From the NCBI RefSeq assembly GCF_001613105.1, contig NZ_BDBS01000005.1, forward strand, positions 1 through 64,000: a DNA stretch of 64,000 bases, read 5' to 3'. Position numbers and translations under genes: made by a program. Position 1 is the stretch's first letter. Each line of letters opens with the position of its first letter. The notes beneath the pieces are model-generated. The model was given only the letters and a program-made list of their open reading frames with translations. It did no database searches and had not been told where the DNA came from. Shown piece after piece: positions 15,925-24,607 of this stretch. Source of the stretch: Nocardia pseudobrasiliensis NBRC 108224 (GTDB lineage: Bacteria; Actinomycetota; Actinomycetes; Mycobacteriales; Mycobacteriaceae).

Positions 15925-16239
15925 TCACCGCTGAATTCCCTTCCCGGCCACGTGCTCGTCGTATTCCGGATGCTTGTCCAGCCAGCCCTTGATGAACGGG
16001 CAGCGTGCCACGATCACCCGTCCCCGCGCCACCGCATCCTCGATCGCGTCGTGTGCCAGGACACTGCCGAGGCCCTTACCGCCGAATTCGGTGTCGATCT
16101 CGGTGTGGATGAAGACGGTGTCGTCATCGTCGTGCTCCCGGTACTCGGCGAATCCGGCCAGCTTGTCGCCGTACCAGATCTCGTAGCGGTGTTGCGCGTC
16201 GTTGCGGACGACGGCTGTGGTCACAGCCTGCTCGCTCAT
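15925..16239 (-). CDS. Small YjdJ-type GNAT acetyltransferase
   Basis: 104 residues, the minimal GNAT fold of the YjdJ/GCN5-like group. A beta strand series (YEIWYGDKLAGFAEYREHDD, then VFIHTEID) leads into the acetyl-CoA loop FGGKGLGSVLA and a final VARCPFIKGWLDKHPEY segment. The acceptor is unknown; some relatives acetylate polyamines or small amines. It sits 4 bases after the AhpD-like gene and abuts the pirin gene, inside the MarR operon. Confidence 0.85.
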   Translation of the reverse strand: MSEQAVTTAVVRNDAQHRYEIWYGDKLAGFAEYREHDDDDTVFIHTEIDTEFGGKGLGSVLAHDAIEDAVARGRVIVARCPFIKGWLDKHPEYDEHVAGKGIQR

Positions 16240-16243
16240 TGGT

Positions 16244-16723
16244 TCAGTTCTCCTTCCGTGCCCGCACCGGATGCCTGCTCATGATCGACACGCGATTGAA
16301 TGCACCGATGGTGGTCGCGACCCAGATGACGACGGATACCTGATCATCCGACATGTGTTGTCGCGCAAGAGCATACTCACGCTCGAGGGTCTGTTCATCG
16401 GGCAATGCGGTGGTCAGCTCGGCCAGACTCAGCGCGGCGCGCTGGGCCGGGGTGTAGAGGTCCGAGCGTCGCCAGGCCGCCAGCACATCCAGCTGCTGCT
16501 GGGTGACTCCCGCCTCGACCGCGGCCCGGGTGTGCAGGTTCAGGCAGAACGGGCAGCCGTTGAGCTGCGAGACGCGCACATTGACCAGTTCGACCAGGGC
16601 TCGGTCCAGCCCCGCCGTCGCGGCCGCGGTGCGGATCGCGAGGGCCACCCCGTTGAGGGCGTGGAAGGGCTCGGGGGTCTGCTTATCGATCCAGATACGG
16701 GCGTCCGGCGTGGGTGATTGCAT
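16244..16723 (-). CDS. AhpD-like carboxymuconolactone decarboxylase-family protein
   Basis: 159 residues from the ATG at 16723, which starts MQSPTPDARIW; a longer reading upstream has no family support. The core holds LNGCPFCLNLHTRAA, the CxxC-x3-H redox motif of AhpD-like alkylhydroperoxidases. It probably reduces peroxides or disulfides in the cytoplasm. It lies 34 bases after the MarR gene and 4 before the GNAT gene. The presence of a CxxC peroxidase in a MarR operon suggests an oxidative or electrophile-stress role. Confidence 0.85.
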   Translation of the reverse strand: MQSPTPDARIWIDKQTPEPFHALNGVALAIRTAAATAGLDRALVELVNVRVSQLNGCPFCLNLHTRAAVEAGVTQQQLDVLAAWRRSDLYTPAQRAALSLAELTTALPDEQTLEREYALARQHMSDDQVSVVIWVATTIGAFNRVSIMSRHPVRARKEN

Positions 16724-16757
16724 AGCGGACGAATCGTAACCGGGTACCGGAATCCGT

Positions 16758-17219
16758 TCAGCGCTCGTCGCGCAGCCTGCGAACGATCTCACTCAAACCG
16801 TCGCCGAGGGTGCCGAGTTGTTCGGGGGTGAGTACATCGATGAACAGCTCGCGCACGGTCGCCACATGGCCGGGGGCGGCCTGTTCGAGTTTGCGCCGCC
16901 CGGCCTCGGTCAGCACCGCGTAGACCGCGCGCATATCGCTCGGACACGATCGCCGCCGGACGAGTCCCGCGTGTTCGAGCCGGTCGATCTGATAGGTCAG
17001 CTTGCTCTTGGAGTTGAGCAGTGTGGTCGCCAACTCACTCATCCGTAGTTCGTGCTCGGGTGCGCCGGCGAGCTGGACCAGAATCGCGTACTGCAGATGC
17101 GACAGTCCGGCATCGTTTTCCAGCTGTTGGTCGAGGCGGCGGTTGAGCAGGCCCCCGGCGGTGATGAAGGCAAGCCAGGCGCGCTGCTCGGTTTCATTCA
17201 GCCAGCGCGGAACGCTCAT
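16758..17219 (-). CDS. MarR-family regulator
   Basis: 153 residues, winged helix of the MarR type: LSHLQYAILVQLA, LRMSELATTLLNSKSKLTYQID (recognition helix), and a wing with RRRSCPSDMRAVYAVLTEAGRR, which carries the conserved wing Asp-x-Arg. Two Cys near 98 could sense oxidants, though only one (RRRSC) is evident. It heads an operon with the AhpD-like, GNAT and pirin genes and is divergent from ribA; a perfect palindrome lies in the shared gap and is the likely binding site. Confidence 0.9.
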   Translation of the reverse strand: MSVPRWLNETEQRAWLAFITAGGLLNRRLDQQLENDAGLSHLQYAILVQLAGAPEHELRMSELATTLLNSKSKLTYQIDRLEHAGLVRRRSCPSDMRAVYAVLTEAGRRKLEQAAPGHVATVRELFIDVLTPEQLGTLGDGLSEIVRRLRDER

Positions 17220-17272
17220 GCTGGCAGGTTACCGTTCGTTGTTCTGGTTGGAATAACTTCCACAAAGCTTCG

Positions 17273-17286
17273 GTTCAAATTTGAAC
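17273..17286. promoter_or_regulatory. Palindromic operator between marR and ribA
   Basis: GTTCAAATTTGAAC is a perfect 14-bp palindrome, flanked by CTTC and GAAG that extend the symmetry with one offset base. It sits midway in the 94-base gap between the divergent MarR and GTP cyclohydrolase II genes, as expected for a MarR dimer site that controls both. Confidence 0.7.
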
Positions 17287-17313
17287 GAAGCGTCCCAGGA
17301 CATCGGAGCAGCC

Positions 17314-17928
17314 ATGACAGATACGGCCACGGTCCGCACTAGCGTGCGTATTCCGCTCACCTTCGGTGACGGCTATTCGGCGAGTGCGGAGGCGGTCACC
17401 TTCGACGGTCTCGCCGACGGGAAGGAACATCTCGCGCTGCTGCTCGGTAATCGGCCGCTCTCGCGCACACCGCTGGTCCGGCTGCATTCGGAATGTCTTA
17501 CCGGGGACGTATTCGGTTCGGCGCGTTGCGATTGCGGTCCGCAGCTGCGCGAGGCGGTCGAGCGGATCGCCGAGACCGGCGGCATTCTGCTGTATCTGCG
17601 CCAGGAGGGCCGCGATATCGGGCTGTACAACAAACTCGACGCCTATGCCCTGCAGGATCAGGGCCTGGACACCTATCAGGCCAATACCGCGCTGGGCCTG
17701 CCCGAGGACGGGCGCGACTATCGCGCCGCCGCGCAGATGCTCAGCGCACTGGGCGTCGCCGCGGTCGATCTGCTGACCAACAATCCGGACAAGCCCCGTC
17801 AGCTGCGCACCCACGGCATCGAGGTGCGCGAGACCGTCCCGACCGGCGTGCATGCCACGCCGTCGAATCTGCGGTATCTGCGGGCGAAGGCCGAACATAC
17901 CGGCCACACAATACGTTTGATCGGATGA
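17314..17928 (+). CDS. ribA: Stand-alone GTP cyclohydrolase II
   Basis: 204 residues. It opens the imidazole ring of GTP, the first step of flavin synthesis. The zinc site [17 protein letters not shown] (three Cys), the catalytic segment [17 protein letters not shown] and the GTP-contact LLTNNPDKP are intact. The ATG at 17314 is preceded by CGGAG. It has no fused RibB (DHBP synthase) domain, unlike the usual actinobacterial RibAB, so it is probably an extra, conditionally used copy. Its divergence from a MarR/AhpD operon suggests induction under redox or electrophile stress (inference). Confidence 0.92.
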   Translation: MTDTATVRTSVRIPLTFGDGYSASAEAVTFDGLADGKEHLALLLGNRPLSRTPLVRLHSECLTGDVFGSARCDCGPQLREAVERIAETGGILLYLRQEGRDIGLYNKLDAYALQDQGLDTYQANTALGLPEDGRDYRAAAQMLSALGVAAVDLLTNNPDKPRQLRTHGIEVRETVPTGVHATPSNLRYLRAKAEHTGHTIRLIG

Positions 17929-17951
17929 AGGAGGCGGATCCGAACGCCCGG

Positions 17952-18275
17952 TTATTCGAGGCTGCGGGCCGCGGTGTCGGCGTTGTCGTGGAAGGGCAGA
18001 TCCACCAGTTCGGCCGCGCGATGTATCGGACTGCCCGGCGCCAGCACCAGCACCACGGCGTCATCGGCCAATAAGCGATCCAGGGCCGCGAAACCCGCGC
18101 TGTCGAGATAGCCGAGCAGGCTCAACTCGAGCAGCAACGGTCGCCGACCGGGCAGTGCCGCAACCGATTCCGCGAAATCCCCGGCATTGGTCACATCGAC
18201 CTCGCCGGTGACCGCGACCGTCGGTGGCCTCCCCGCCAGACCGTCGGTATGCAGTTCGAATGCGGCTCGGGTCAT
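17952..18275 (-). CDS. STAS-domain anti-anti-sigma factor (distal)
   Basis: 107 residues, a single STAS domain. Residues GYLDSAGFAALDRL carry the phosphorylatable serine (Ser59) in the standard place. Such proteins free a sigma factor by capturing its anti-sigma kinase when unphosphorylated. It overlaps the stop of the large hybrid kinase by 4 bases, so it is translationally coupled to it and is its most likely substrate or partner. Confidence 0.88.
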   Translation of the reverse strand: MTRAAFELHTDGLAGRPPTVAVTGEVDVTNAGDFAESVAALPGRRPLLLELSLLGYLDSAGFAALDRLLADDAVVLVLAPGSPIHRAAELVDLPFHDNADTAARSLE

Positions 18276-21200
18276 GACCGATCTCCGTTCGGCGGATGCG
18301 ATGCGATTGCGGCCGGGTGATCGAACCGCAGGGTGATGCGGGTGCCGCGGGCCGTCCGGACGGTGTCGACGCGATCGGCCAGACCGTTGATGAGCCTGAG
18401 CCCGCGCCCACCCAGCGCACTGCGATGGCTGGCCGAGGAGTCGTGGGACCAGCGGCCGGTATCGCTGACGACCGCGGTCAGATGATCGGTGTGACGGAAG
18501 GCCTCGAGGGAGACCGTATCGTGCGGATCGGAGCGCGCCCCGTGCTCGATGGCATTGGTCACCGCCTCGCCGACCGCGAGCAGAATATCGCTGCGGCGCT
18601 GGAATTCGACGCCGAGATCGTCGAGCCAGCGCCGCAAACGGTCGCGCAGCGCGGGCACCTCGTCCGGCGTGGCCGCGATGACCATGGCCAGGCTGTCGGG
18701 GCCGCTGTGCACCGGCCGCACCGCGAGCATCGCCACATCGTCGGTATAGCCGCCGGGCGGGGCCATGCGGCGCACCAACTCGTCGCAGACCGCGCCGACC
18801 GGCAGCCGGGCGCAGGCGGCGAGAGCCGTTCGCAGCCGGTCGAATCCGTCGTCGAGCGTCTCACCGGGCCGCTCGATCAGCCCGTCGGTGTAGAGCAGCA
18901 CCAGACTGCCCGGCGGCAGCTGTTCCCGACCGGTCGGATCTTCCCAGCGGCCGGGCCAGGCGGCCACCGGCGGGCGGCGACCCCGAAGGAGGTAGCGGGC
19001 CTGCCCGTCGGGGGTGAGCAGCAGCGGATAGGGATGGCCCGCGCAGGTGTAATCGATTGTGCCCCTTGATGTGTCGAGTATCGCGTAGCTGACCGTCGCG
19101 CAGCGCGCCCCGGCGACCGTGGCCGCGTACCGATCCAGATCCTCCAGCAGCGCGGCCGGATCGGTGGCGGTCAGCGCGGTCGCGGCCAGCGCCGCGCGCA
19201 ATTTGCTCATCACGATCGCCGCGGGCAGACCGTGTCCGACCACATCGCCGACCGAAATGCCCAGCCGGTCGGGATCTTTCAGCGGTGTGGCCAGATACCA
19301 GTCGCCGCCCACCCGCATCGCCTCACCGGCGGGCTGATAGATCCCCGACACCACCGCGCTGGTGGAGCGGTGATCCAGATCGAGCAGATGTTCCTGGAAT
19401 TCGACGGCGATGCGGTGCTCGCGCTGCAGGATCCGTACCCGGCTCAGCGCCGATTCGACCATTTCGGCGGTGCGGGCGAGGATGTCGAGTTCCGCGCCGC
19501 CGAACGGATACGGTTCGGCCCACAGCAGGACCAGCGCGCCGGCGATCCGGCCCGCGTCGTCGCGCAGCGGATGCGCCACCAGGGCCCGGACATGTCCGGC
19601 GACATCGGCGCTGAAGTGTCGATAGCGGGCGTCCAGCGCGGCGATATCGCTCACCACCACCGAGTGGCCGGTGCGCACGACCTCGACGACCGGATTCGGC
19701 GTGTCCAGATCCAGGACGTGATAGCGATCGCGCAGTTCGGTGGGCAGATCACCGGCGTATTCGGTTCGGATGCGCTCGGTTTCGGGGTCGAGCACCGCGA
19801 TACCCGCCGCGATCGCCCGGGCCGTGCCGATACTCGAATCGAGCAGTGCCGTCAGGATTTCGCCGGTGGTGTCGGTGGCCTGCAATGCCGCGTCGAACTG
19901 GGCGAGGGCAGTGGCGCGGTGGGCATCGGCTTCGCGACGCCGCCGCCGGATCCGCTCCCGGTCGGCCGCGGCCACGCGCGCGGCGACCCGGTCGACCAGA
20001 TCCTGGGAGGCGAAGGGCTTCGGCAGATAGTCGTCGGCGCCACCGGCGAAACCCGCACTCGCGGAATCGCTTCCGGTCCGGGCGGACAGCATCAGCACGG
20101 GCGTGGACGCCAATGCCGGGTCCGCGCGGATGGCGTCGACGAGTTCGAAACCGTCCATCCCGGGCATCATCACATCGGTGATCACCACATCGGGACGGTG
20201 TTCGCGCACCGCGCGCAGTGCCGCCTCGCCGTCGGCCACCAGCATCGTGCGCCAATACGCCGACAGCACCCGATCGACATGTCTGCGCATATCGGCATTG
20301 TCGTCGGCGACCAGTACCAGGGGCCGCCCGTCCGTCGCATCCGGTGCGGGGGTCTCGATCAGCCACTGTCCCGCCTCGGCGACGAACGGATTGTCGTAGG
20401 CGGTCGAGATGACCTCGAGTTCGGCGGACGGGGCCGCGGTCGCGGCGGGCAGTCGAATGGTGACCGTCGTACCCTTTCCCAGCTCACTGTCGATCGCGAC
20501 GGTCCCGCCCTGTAGTTCCACCAGCCCGCGTACCAGCGACAGGCCGATGCCCGAACCCTCCACGCTGCGCCCGCGGGCGTTGTCGGCGCGGTAGAACCGT
20601 TCGAACAGCCGGCCCAGATGCTTGCGGGCGATACCGATCCCGGTGTCGCGCACGGTGATCCGGCTGCCGTCGGGCTCGGCGCGCACCTCGACCCGGATCG
20701 AGCCGTCGAAGGTGAACTTGATCGCGTTGGACAGCAGGTTCAGCACGATCGTCTCCCACATCGCGGTGTCGATCTCCGCGGTCACCGAATGGCAGTCGAT
20801 GACGAGCTCGATTCCGGCGCGCTGGCACAGCTCGGCGAACGACGCGGCGATATTCGCGGTGCGCAGGCCGACGTCGGTGGGCACCCGATTCGCGTTCGCC
20901 CGCCCGGCCTCGATGCGGGAGAAGTCCAGCAGCGAATCGACCAGCCGCAGTAGCCGTCCCGCATTGCGATGCGCGGTGGCCAGCCGGTCGGCCAGCACCG
21001 GATCGTCGGCTTCGGCCAGGGCGTCGTCGAGCGGTCCCAGCAGCAGCGTGAGCGGGGTGCGGAATTCATGACTGACATTGGTCAGGAAGGTGGTCTTGGC
21101 GCGGTCGAGTTCGGAGAGCGCGTCGGCGCGTTTGCGTTGGTGCTCATAGGAGATCGCGGCGGCCAGGGCCGAGGCCAACTGATCGGCCAGCAGGCGGCAG

Positions 21201-22141
21201 AAGGCTCGATACTGCTTATCGAGGGGACGGTGCGGATTCGTGCCGACAACCACCGCGCCGCGCACCGGTCCGTCACCCAGCGGCAGCACGAGTGCCTGCT
21301 CGGGACAGTCGCTTTCGAGAAACTCGAGGCCGGGGACAACCGTGGGGAAGGCGTCGAGCACCTCGATGTCCGCGCGCGTCCACCGGGTCGGGTCGGAGTC
21401 GGTCAAATGCGACAGCGAGTGCGGCATCGCCGCCTCACCGGCCGGTGTCGCACCGCGCAGCAGGGCATCCCCGGCGTCGTCGTCGTGGACGTACAGCGCC
21501 AGCAGCGGCACATCCGCCGGATGCCGCGAACAGGCCGTCAGCGCGGCGCGGATCGCGTCGTCCGACGTACGGGTCTCCATCACCGCGGTAGCCATGGCGT
21601 TGAGCAGATGCAGTCGGCGATCGCTGAGGACCCGGTCGGTGGTCTCGTTCACCGCGCAGAAGACGCCGTACACCGAGCCATCGGCGCCGAACATCGGGCT
21701 GTAGCTGAAGGTGAAGTACCGCTCTTCCGGCCGCCCGGACGTGACCAGCGGCAGCATCAGGTCCCTCGACCAGGTCGCCTGTCCGGTGTCGAGTACGCCC
21801 CGAAGCATCGGTTCGATCTGGTCCCAGATCTCCCACCACACATCATGGGCGGCTCTGCCCAGCGCGGCAGGATGCTTATCGCCCATGATCCAGCTGTAGG
21901 GATCGTTGTAGACGAGGAACAGTTCAGGTCCGCCGATCCACAGCACGATGGGAAAACGCGAGGTCAGTGCGACCGCGACGATCGAGCGCAGTTCACCCGG
22001 CCAGTCGCACAGCGGCCCCAGCGGATGTGCGGCCCAGTCGAATTCGCCGAACCGCCTGCCCATCTCCCCGCCCGTCGTGATCGCGGCGGCCAGATCGGCG
22101 GGGATCGCCGACTCGTCGCGAGGCAGGGGCTCGGCGGTCAC
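18272..22141 (-). CDS. Hybrid histidine kinase / SpoIIE phosphatase / serine-kinase sensor, 1289 aa
   Basis: A single polypeptide with eight recognisable modules: PAS-like sensor (30-170), GAF (180-330), HisKA with phospho-accepting His358 (SHEFRTPLT), histidine-kinase ATPase (455-565, GIGIARKHLG and GSGIGLSLVRG), receiver (608-725, Asp656 in ITDVMMPGMDG, Lys708), second GAF (740-900), SpoIIE/PP2C phosphatase (920-1140, metal Asp947, Asp966, Asp1086 and Asp1134/1135), and a C-terminal HATPase of the anti-sigma serine-kinase type (1155-1285). It could phosphorylate and dephosphorylate STAS partners under control of its own phosphorelay. No membrane segment is seen. STAS genes overlap it at both ends. 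Confidence 0.93.
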   Translation of the reverse strand: MTAEPLPRDESAIPADLAAAITTGGEMGRRFGEFDWAAHPLGPLCDWPGELRSIVAVALTSRFPIVLWIGGPELFLVYNDPYSWIMGDKHPAALGRAAHDVWWEIWDQIEPMLRGVLDTGQATWSRDLMLPLVTSGRPEERYFTFSYSPMFGADGSVYGVFCAVNETTDRVLSDRRLHLLNAMATAVMETRTSDDAIRAALTACSRHPADVPLLALYVHDDDAGDALLRGATPAGEAAMPHSLSHLTDSDPTRWTRADIEVLDAFPTVVPGLEFLESDCPEQALVLPLGDGPVRGAVVVGTNPHRPLDKQYRAFCRLLADQLASALAAAISYEHQRKRADALSELDRAKTTFLTNVSHEFRTPLTLLLGPLDDALAEADDPVLADRLATAHRNAGRLLRLVDSLLDFSRIEAGRANANRVPTDVGLRTANIAASFAELCQRAGIELVIDCHSVTAEIDTAMWETIVLNLLSNAIKFTFDGSIRVEVRAEPDGSRITVRDTGIGIARKHLGRLFERFYRADNARGRSVEGSGIGLSLVRGLVELQGGTVAIDSELGKGTTVTIRLPAATAAPSAELEVISTAYDNPFVAEAGQWLIETPAPDATDGRPLVLVADDNADMRRHVDRVLSAYWRTMLVADGEAALRAVREHRPDVVITDVMMPGMDGFELVDAIRADPALASTPVLMLSARTGSDSASAGFAGGADDYLPKPFASQDLVDRVAARVAAADRERIRRRRREADAHRATALAQFDAALQATDTTGEILTALLDSSIGTARAIAAGIAVLDPETERIRTEYAGDLPTELRDRYHVLDLDTPNPVVEVVRTGHSVVVSDIAALDARYRHFSADVAGHVRALVAHPLRDDAGRIAGALVLLWAEPYPFGGAELDILARTAEMVESALSRVRILQREHRIAVEFQEHLLDLDHRSTSAVVSGIYQPAGEAMRVGGDWYLATPLKDPDRLGISVGDVVGHGLPAAIVMSKLRAALAATALTATDPAALLEDLDRYAATVAGARCATVSYAILDTSRGTIDYTCAGHPYPLLLTPDGQARYLLRGRRPPVAAWPGRWEDPTGREQLPPGSLVLLYTDGLIERPGETLDDGFDRLRTALAACARLPVGAVCDELVRRMAPPGGYTDDVAMLAVRPVHSGPDSLAMVIAATPDEVPALRDRLRRWLDDLGVEFQRRSDILLAVGEAVTNAIEHGARSDPHDTVSLEAFRHTDHLTAVVSDTGRWSHDSSASHRSALGGRGLRLINGLADRVDTVRTARGTRITLRFDHPAAIASHPPNGDRS

Positions 22142-22509
22142 GGCTGCGACTCGGAATCCTCTGGTAGCAGGGCCTGGTCCAGGGTCGGGAAGATCGCGAG
22201 CACGCTGTCGAGGTTGGTCACCTGCAGCGGTCGCAGCACGCGCCCGTGCTCGGCCACCAGCCGCACCGCGACGCCCGCGGCCCGCCCCTGTTCATGGCAT
22301 TCCAGCGCGGCGTTGAGGCCCGCGCTGCCGAAGTAGCTGACCTCGGCCAGGTCGAGCACCAGCAATCGACCGGGGTGTGTCGAGGCCAGCGCCAACCCCT
22401 CGGTCAGCTGTTCGACCAGTATCCGGACGGTGCTGATGTCCACGTCGCCGGCGGCGCGCACGATCACCGCGTCCGTTCCGACCTCGTGGTCGACCGTCAA
22501 ACGTCTCAC
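22138..22509 (-). CDS. STAS-domain anti-anti-sigma factor (proximal)
   Basis: 123 residues, one STAS domain with the phospho-site in YFGSAGLNAAL (Ser62). A central GDVDISTVRILVEQL helix-strand pair and a VRLVAEHGRVLRPLQVTNLDSVLAIF tail fit the family. GTG start at 22509. Its stop overlaps the start of the hybrid kinase by 4 bases. The island thus has two different STAS proteins for one kinase/phosphatase, suggesting branched output. Confidence 0.88.
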   Translation of the reverse strand: MRRLTVDHEVGTDAVIVRAAGDVDISTVRILVEQLTEGLALASTHPGRLLVLDLAEVSYFGSAGLNAALECHEQGRAAGVAVRLVAEHGRVLRPLQVTNLDSVLAIFPTLDQALLPEDSESQP

Positions 22510-22553
22510 CTGAGCCCGCCTCGGTATTCGATCCGTTGTTGCCGTACTAAAGA

Positions 22554-23321
22554 TTACGACTGCCTCGTGGCCGATGTCCGGCTCGCCTGCGTATCAGACT
22601 GCTCCTCCTCGGGCCCGATCCGCTCGTGCACGGTCAGCAGCAGATGATCGAATCGGCTCTGCACGGCCGGCGGGGCAGGCGGCAGCGTATCGATCTCGGC
22701 GATCAGCTGGGCGGCCAGCGTGCGCAGTTTGACGTTGGTCTCCTGCGAGCGCCAGCGCAGAATCCGGAAGGCCTGGTCGGCATTGATGCGGTAGATCCGC
22801 ATCAGCACGCCCTTGGCCTGTTCGATGATCGCGCGCGATTCGAACAGTTCGGGCAGCGTTCCGTCGAGGACCTCCTGCCGCTCCTCGGCCAGGGTGTCGG
22901 TGACATCGATGTAGTAGCCGGAGGTGCCGACCACCACGCCGGAATCGTCGAACATGCGGTCGGCCACCACGATCACGTTGTGGATCAGGCCGCGCGTGTC
23001 GATGAAGCGATGTCGGCTGGAGAACGACTCGCCCGAATGCAGGGCGTAGTCGAGGACGTCCTGGACGTGGGCGCGGTCGGCGGGATGTTTATGCGACAGC
23101 AGCAGCTCGGTCGTGGGTTCCACCTCGCCCGGCTCGTAGCCGTGCATCCGCGCCACCTCGTCGGACCATTCCCAGCGCTGACCGACGAACCAGAAGCGGA
23201 AACTGCCCACCACCGGTCGGTGGTCGGCGGACGAGATGACCTGGTCGGTCTCCGGAAGGTTTTCGGGCCCCTGCACATCTGGAGTATCCCATTCGGGTGC
23301 GGGCCTTACGAGCCGAGGCAT
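22554..23321 (-). CDS. PAS-ANTAR RNA-binding antiterminator
   Basis: 255 residues. A PAS_3 fold (about 35-150: FWFVGQRWEWSDEVARMHGY, then HPADRAHVQDVLDYAL) is followed by an ANTAR domain (about 160-220: ESRAIIEQAKGVLMRIYRIN and ADQAFRILRWRSQETNVKLR). ANTAR domains bind paired hexaloop hairpins and prevent transcription termination. The ATG at 23321 is preferred over an adjacent TTG. It lies 44 bases upstream of the first STAS gene and is probably the head of the same transcription unit. Confidence 0.88.
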   Translation of the reverse strand: MPRLVRPAPEWDTPDVQGPENLPETDQVISSADHRPVVGSFRFWFVGQRWEWSDEVARMHGYEPGEVEPTTELLLSHKHPADRAHVQDVLDYALHSGESFSSRHRFIDTRGLIHNVIVVADRMFDDSGVVVGTSGYYIDVTDTLAEERQEVLDGTLPELFESRAIIEQAKGVLMRIYRINADQAFRILRWRSQETNVKLRTLAAQLIAEIDTLPPAPPAVQSRFDHLLLTVHERIGPEEEQSDTQASRTSATRQS

Positions 23322-23419
23322 CAAAATTCGGACCCGATCATTGACTTTCGGCAGTCCCAGGTGATAGCTGCCAGCAGCCCGCTGTCGAGAGTGCCGGGCG
23401 GGCGGGGTGCGCTACCGCC

Positions 23420-23851
23420 TCAGCAGGCGGTATTCGATTGCGGCGCTGCGCTTCTGGATTCGTAGATGCCGATTTTGTAATCCAGCACGGCGATGGTCTG
23501 CTGCAATTCCTCGATGCGGGCGAGCACCTCGGTGCGGGTCTTGCGGAACATCTCGAGCCGCTGCGGCGTGGTCGAATCCCCGGCGCGAACGAGTTCGGCG
23601 TAGTGCAACATGTCGGCCACCGACATTCCGGTGCAGCGCAGTCTGCCGATCAGCTCGAGCCAGTTCAGATCGCGGTCGCTGAAGCGGCGCTTACCGGCGG
23701 CGTCGCGACCGACGTAGTTCATCAGGCCGATCCGTTCGTACCAGCGCAGCGTGTCGCGGCTGAGTCCGGACCGCTCGGCCACCTCGCCGATCGAATAGCG
23801 GGGGCGTTCGTAGGACTCGTCGACCATCGGCTCCGGTGTGGTCACGCTCAT
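23420..23851 (-). CDS. MerR-family regulator
   Basis: 143 residues from the ATG at 23851 (a GTG six codons upstream is possible). MerR helix-turn-helix: YSIGEVAERSGLSRDTLRWYE with RIGLM, and a coiled-coil dimer helix near 95-125 (EVLARIEELQQTIAVLDYKI). Only one Cys lies in the body (LRCTGMS), so a metal site is unlikely; it resembles regulators of the AdhR/YyaN kind that sense aldehydes or thiol stress. The inverted repeat just upstream is a probable self-operator. The adjacent divergent small membrane gene may be co-regulated. Confidence 0.85.
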   Translation of the reverse strand: MSVTTPEPMVDESYERPRYSIGEVAERSGLSRDTLRWYERIGLMNYVGRDAAGKRRFSDRDLNWLELIGRLRCTGMSVADMLHYAELVRAGDSTTPQRLEMFRKTRTEVLARIEELQQTIAVLDYKIGIYESRSAAPQSNTAC

Positions 23852-23869
23852 CTGTCCCACGGTACTCAC

Positions 23870-23885
23870 CTGGAGTGGGCTCCAA
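23870..23885. promoter_or_regulatory. MerR operator
   Basis: CTGGAG-TGGG-CTCCAA, an inverted repeat with 5-bp core arms (TGGAG and CTCCA), lies between the MerR gene and the divergent membrane-protein gene. It resembles the TTGGAGTnnACTCCAA class bound by actinobacterial MerR regulators. Confidence 0.65.
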
Positions 23886-23918
23886 GCAAGTTGGGGCGGA
23901 CCGGCCTACCCTTGACGC

Positions 23919-24119
23919 ATGGCAAAAGAGATCGACCGGATCAGGGCGCGTTCGGCCCTGGAGACGGTCAAGGAAAGCCCCGTCATCGCCGTGATCGCGG
24001 CGCTGCCGGCCCTCGTCCTGCTGGGCGTGGTCTGGTGGCTGACCAACTGGTTCGTCGCCCTGATCGTGCTCGTCCTGCTCGGCGCGGTCGTGGTGGTCCG
24101 GGGGCGGCTGATCCGCTAG
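23919..24119 (+). CDS. Small two-helix membrane protein
   Basis: 66 residues: a basic N-terminus (MAKEIDRIRARSA), helix one about 21-42, helix two about 44-60, ending RGRLIR. TACCCT (23907-23912) stands 6 bases before the ATG and there is no Shine-Dalgarno, suggesting a leaderless message. Its stop overlaps the convergent SixA gene by 4 bases. No known function; composition and length are those of a real, conserved-looking small integral protein. Confidence 0.6.
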   Translation: MAKEIDRIRARSALETVKESPVIAVIAALPALVLLGVVWWLTNWFVALIVLVLLGAVVVVRGRLIR

Positions 24120-24607
24120 CGGGGGACGTGGAATCGAACCAGTTCGCCGGTTCCGGTATCGGCATCGGCCCACGGCCGGTCGAATTCCAGTACGGCCAGC
24201 GCCGAGGTGGGGAATTTGCGGCTCAGATCCGCGGCGGCCGCCGAATCGCGGTTGGCCGCCAGTTCCCAGGCGGTCCACGGCATTCCGGGGGCGTGACCGA
24301 TCACCAGCAGGGTGTCGATGGCGTCGTCGGTCAGCTGGACCAGTTCGATCAGCGAGCGCGGTGACGCCTCGTAGATCGACGGTTCGAATTCCACCGGCGC
24401 GGTGATACCGGTCGCGGCCAGCGTCTCGCGGGTGCGCGTCGCGGTCGAGCAGCGCACGGCGTCGATCGGCGGCTGGGTACGGCGCAGCCATTCACCGGCG
24501 AGTCCGGCCTCGCGCTGCCCGCGCGGCGCCAGGGGCCGTTCGTGATCGGCAACGCCCGGTGGATAGCCGGATTTGCCGTGCCGCATCAGGATCAGGGTCC
24601 GCGCCAT
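24116..24607 (-). CDS. SixA-type histidine phosphatase
   Basis: 163 residues of the histidine phosphatase superfamily. The nucleophile motif is LILMRHGKSGYP (RHG at about 10-12), with the downstream Arg in STATRTRETLAATG and the second His in VIGHAPGM. SixA enzymes remove phosphate from His in phosphorelay proteins or act on small phosphoesters. I prefer the ATG at 24607 over a GTG two codons upstream. Divergent from fprB across 178 bases. Confidence 0.88.
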   Translation of the reverse strand: MARTLILMRHGKSGYPPGVADHERPLAPRGQREAGLAGEWLRRTQPPIDAVRCSTATRTRETLAATGITAPVEFEPSIYEASPRSLIELVQLTDDAIDTLLVIGHAPGMPWTAWELAANRDSAAAADLSRKFPTSALAVLEFDRPWADADTGTGELVRFHVPR

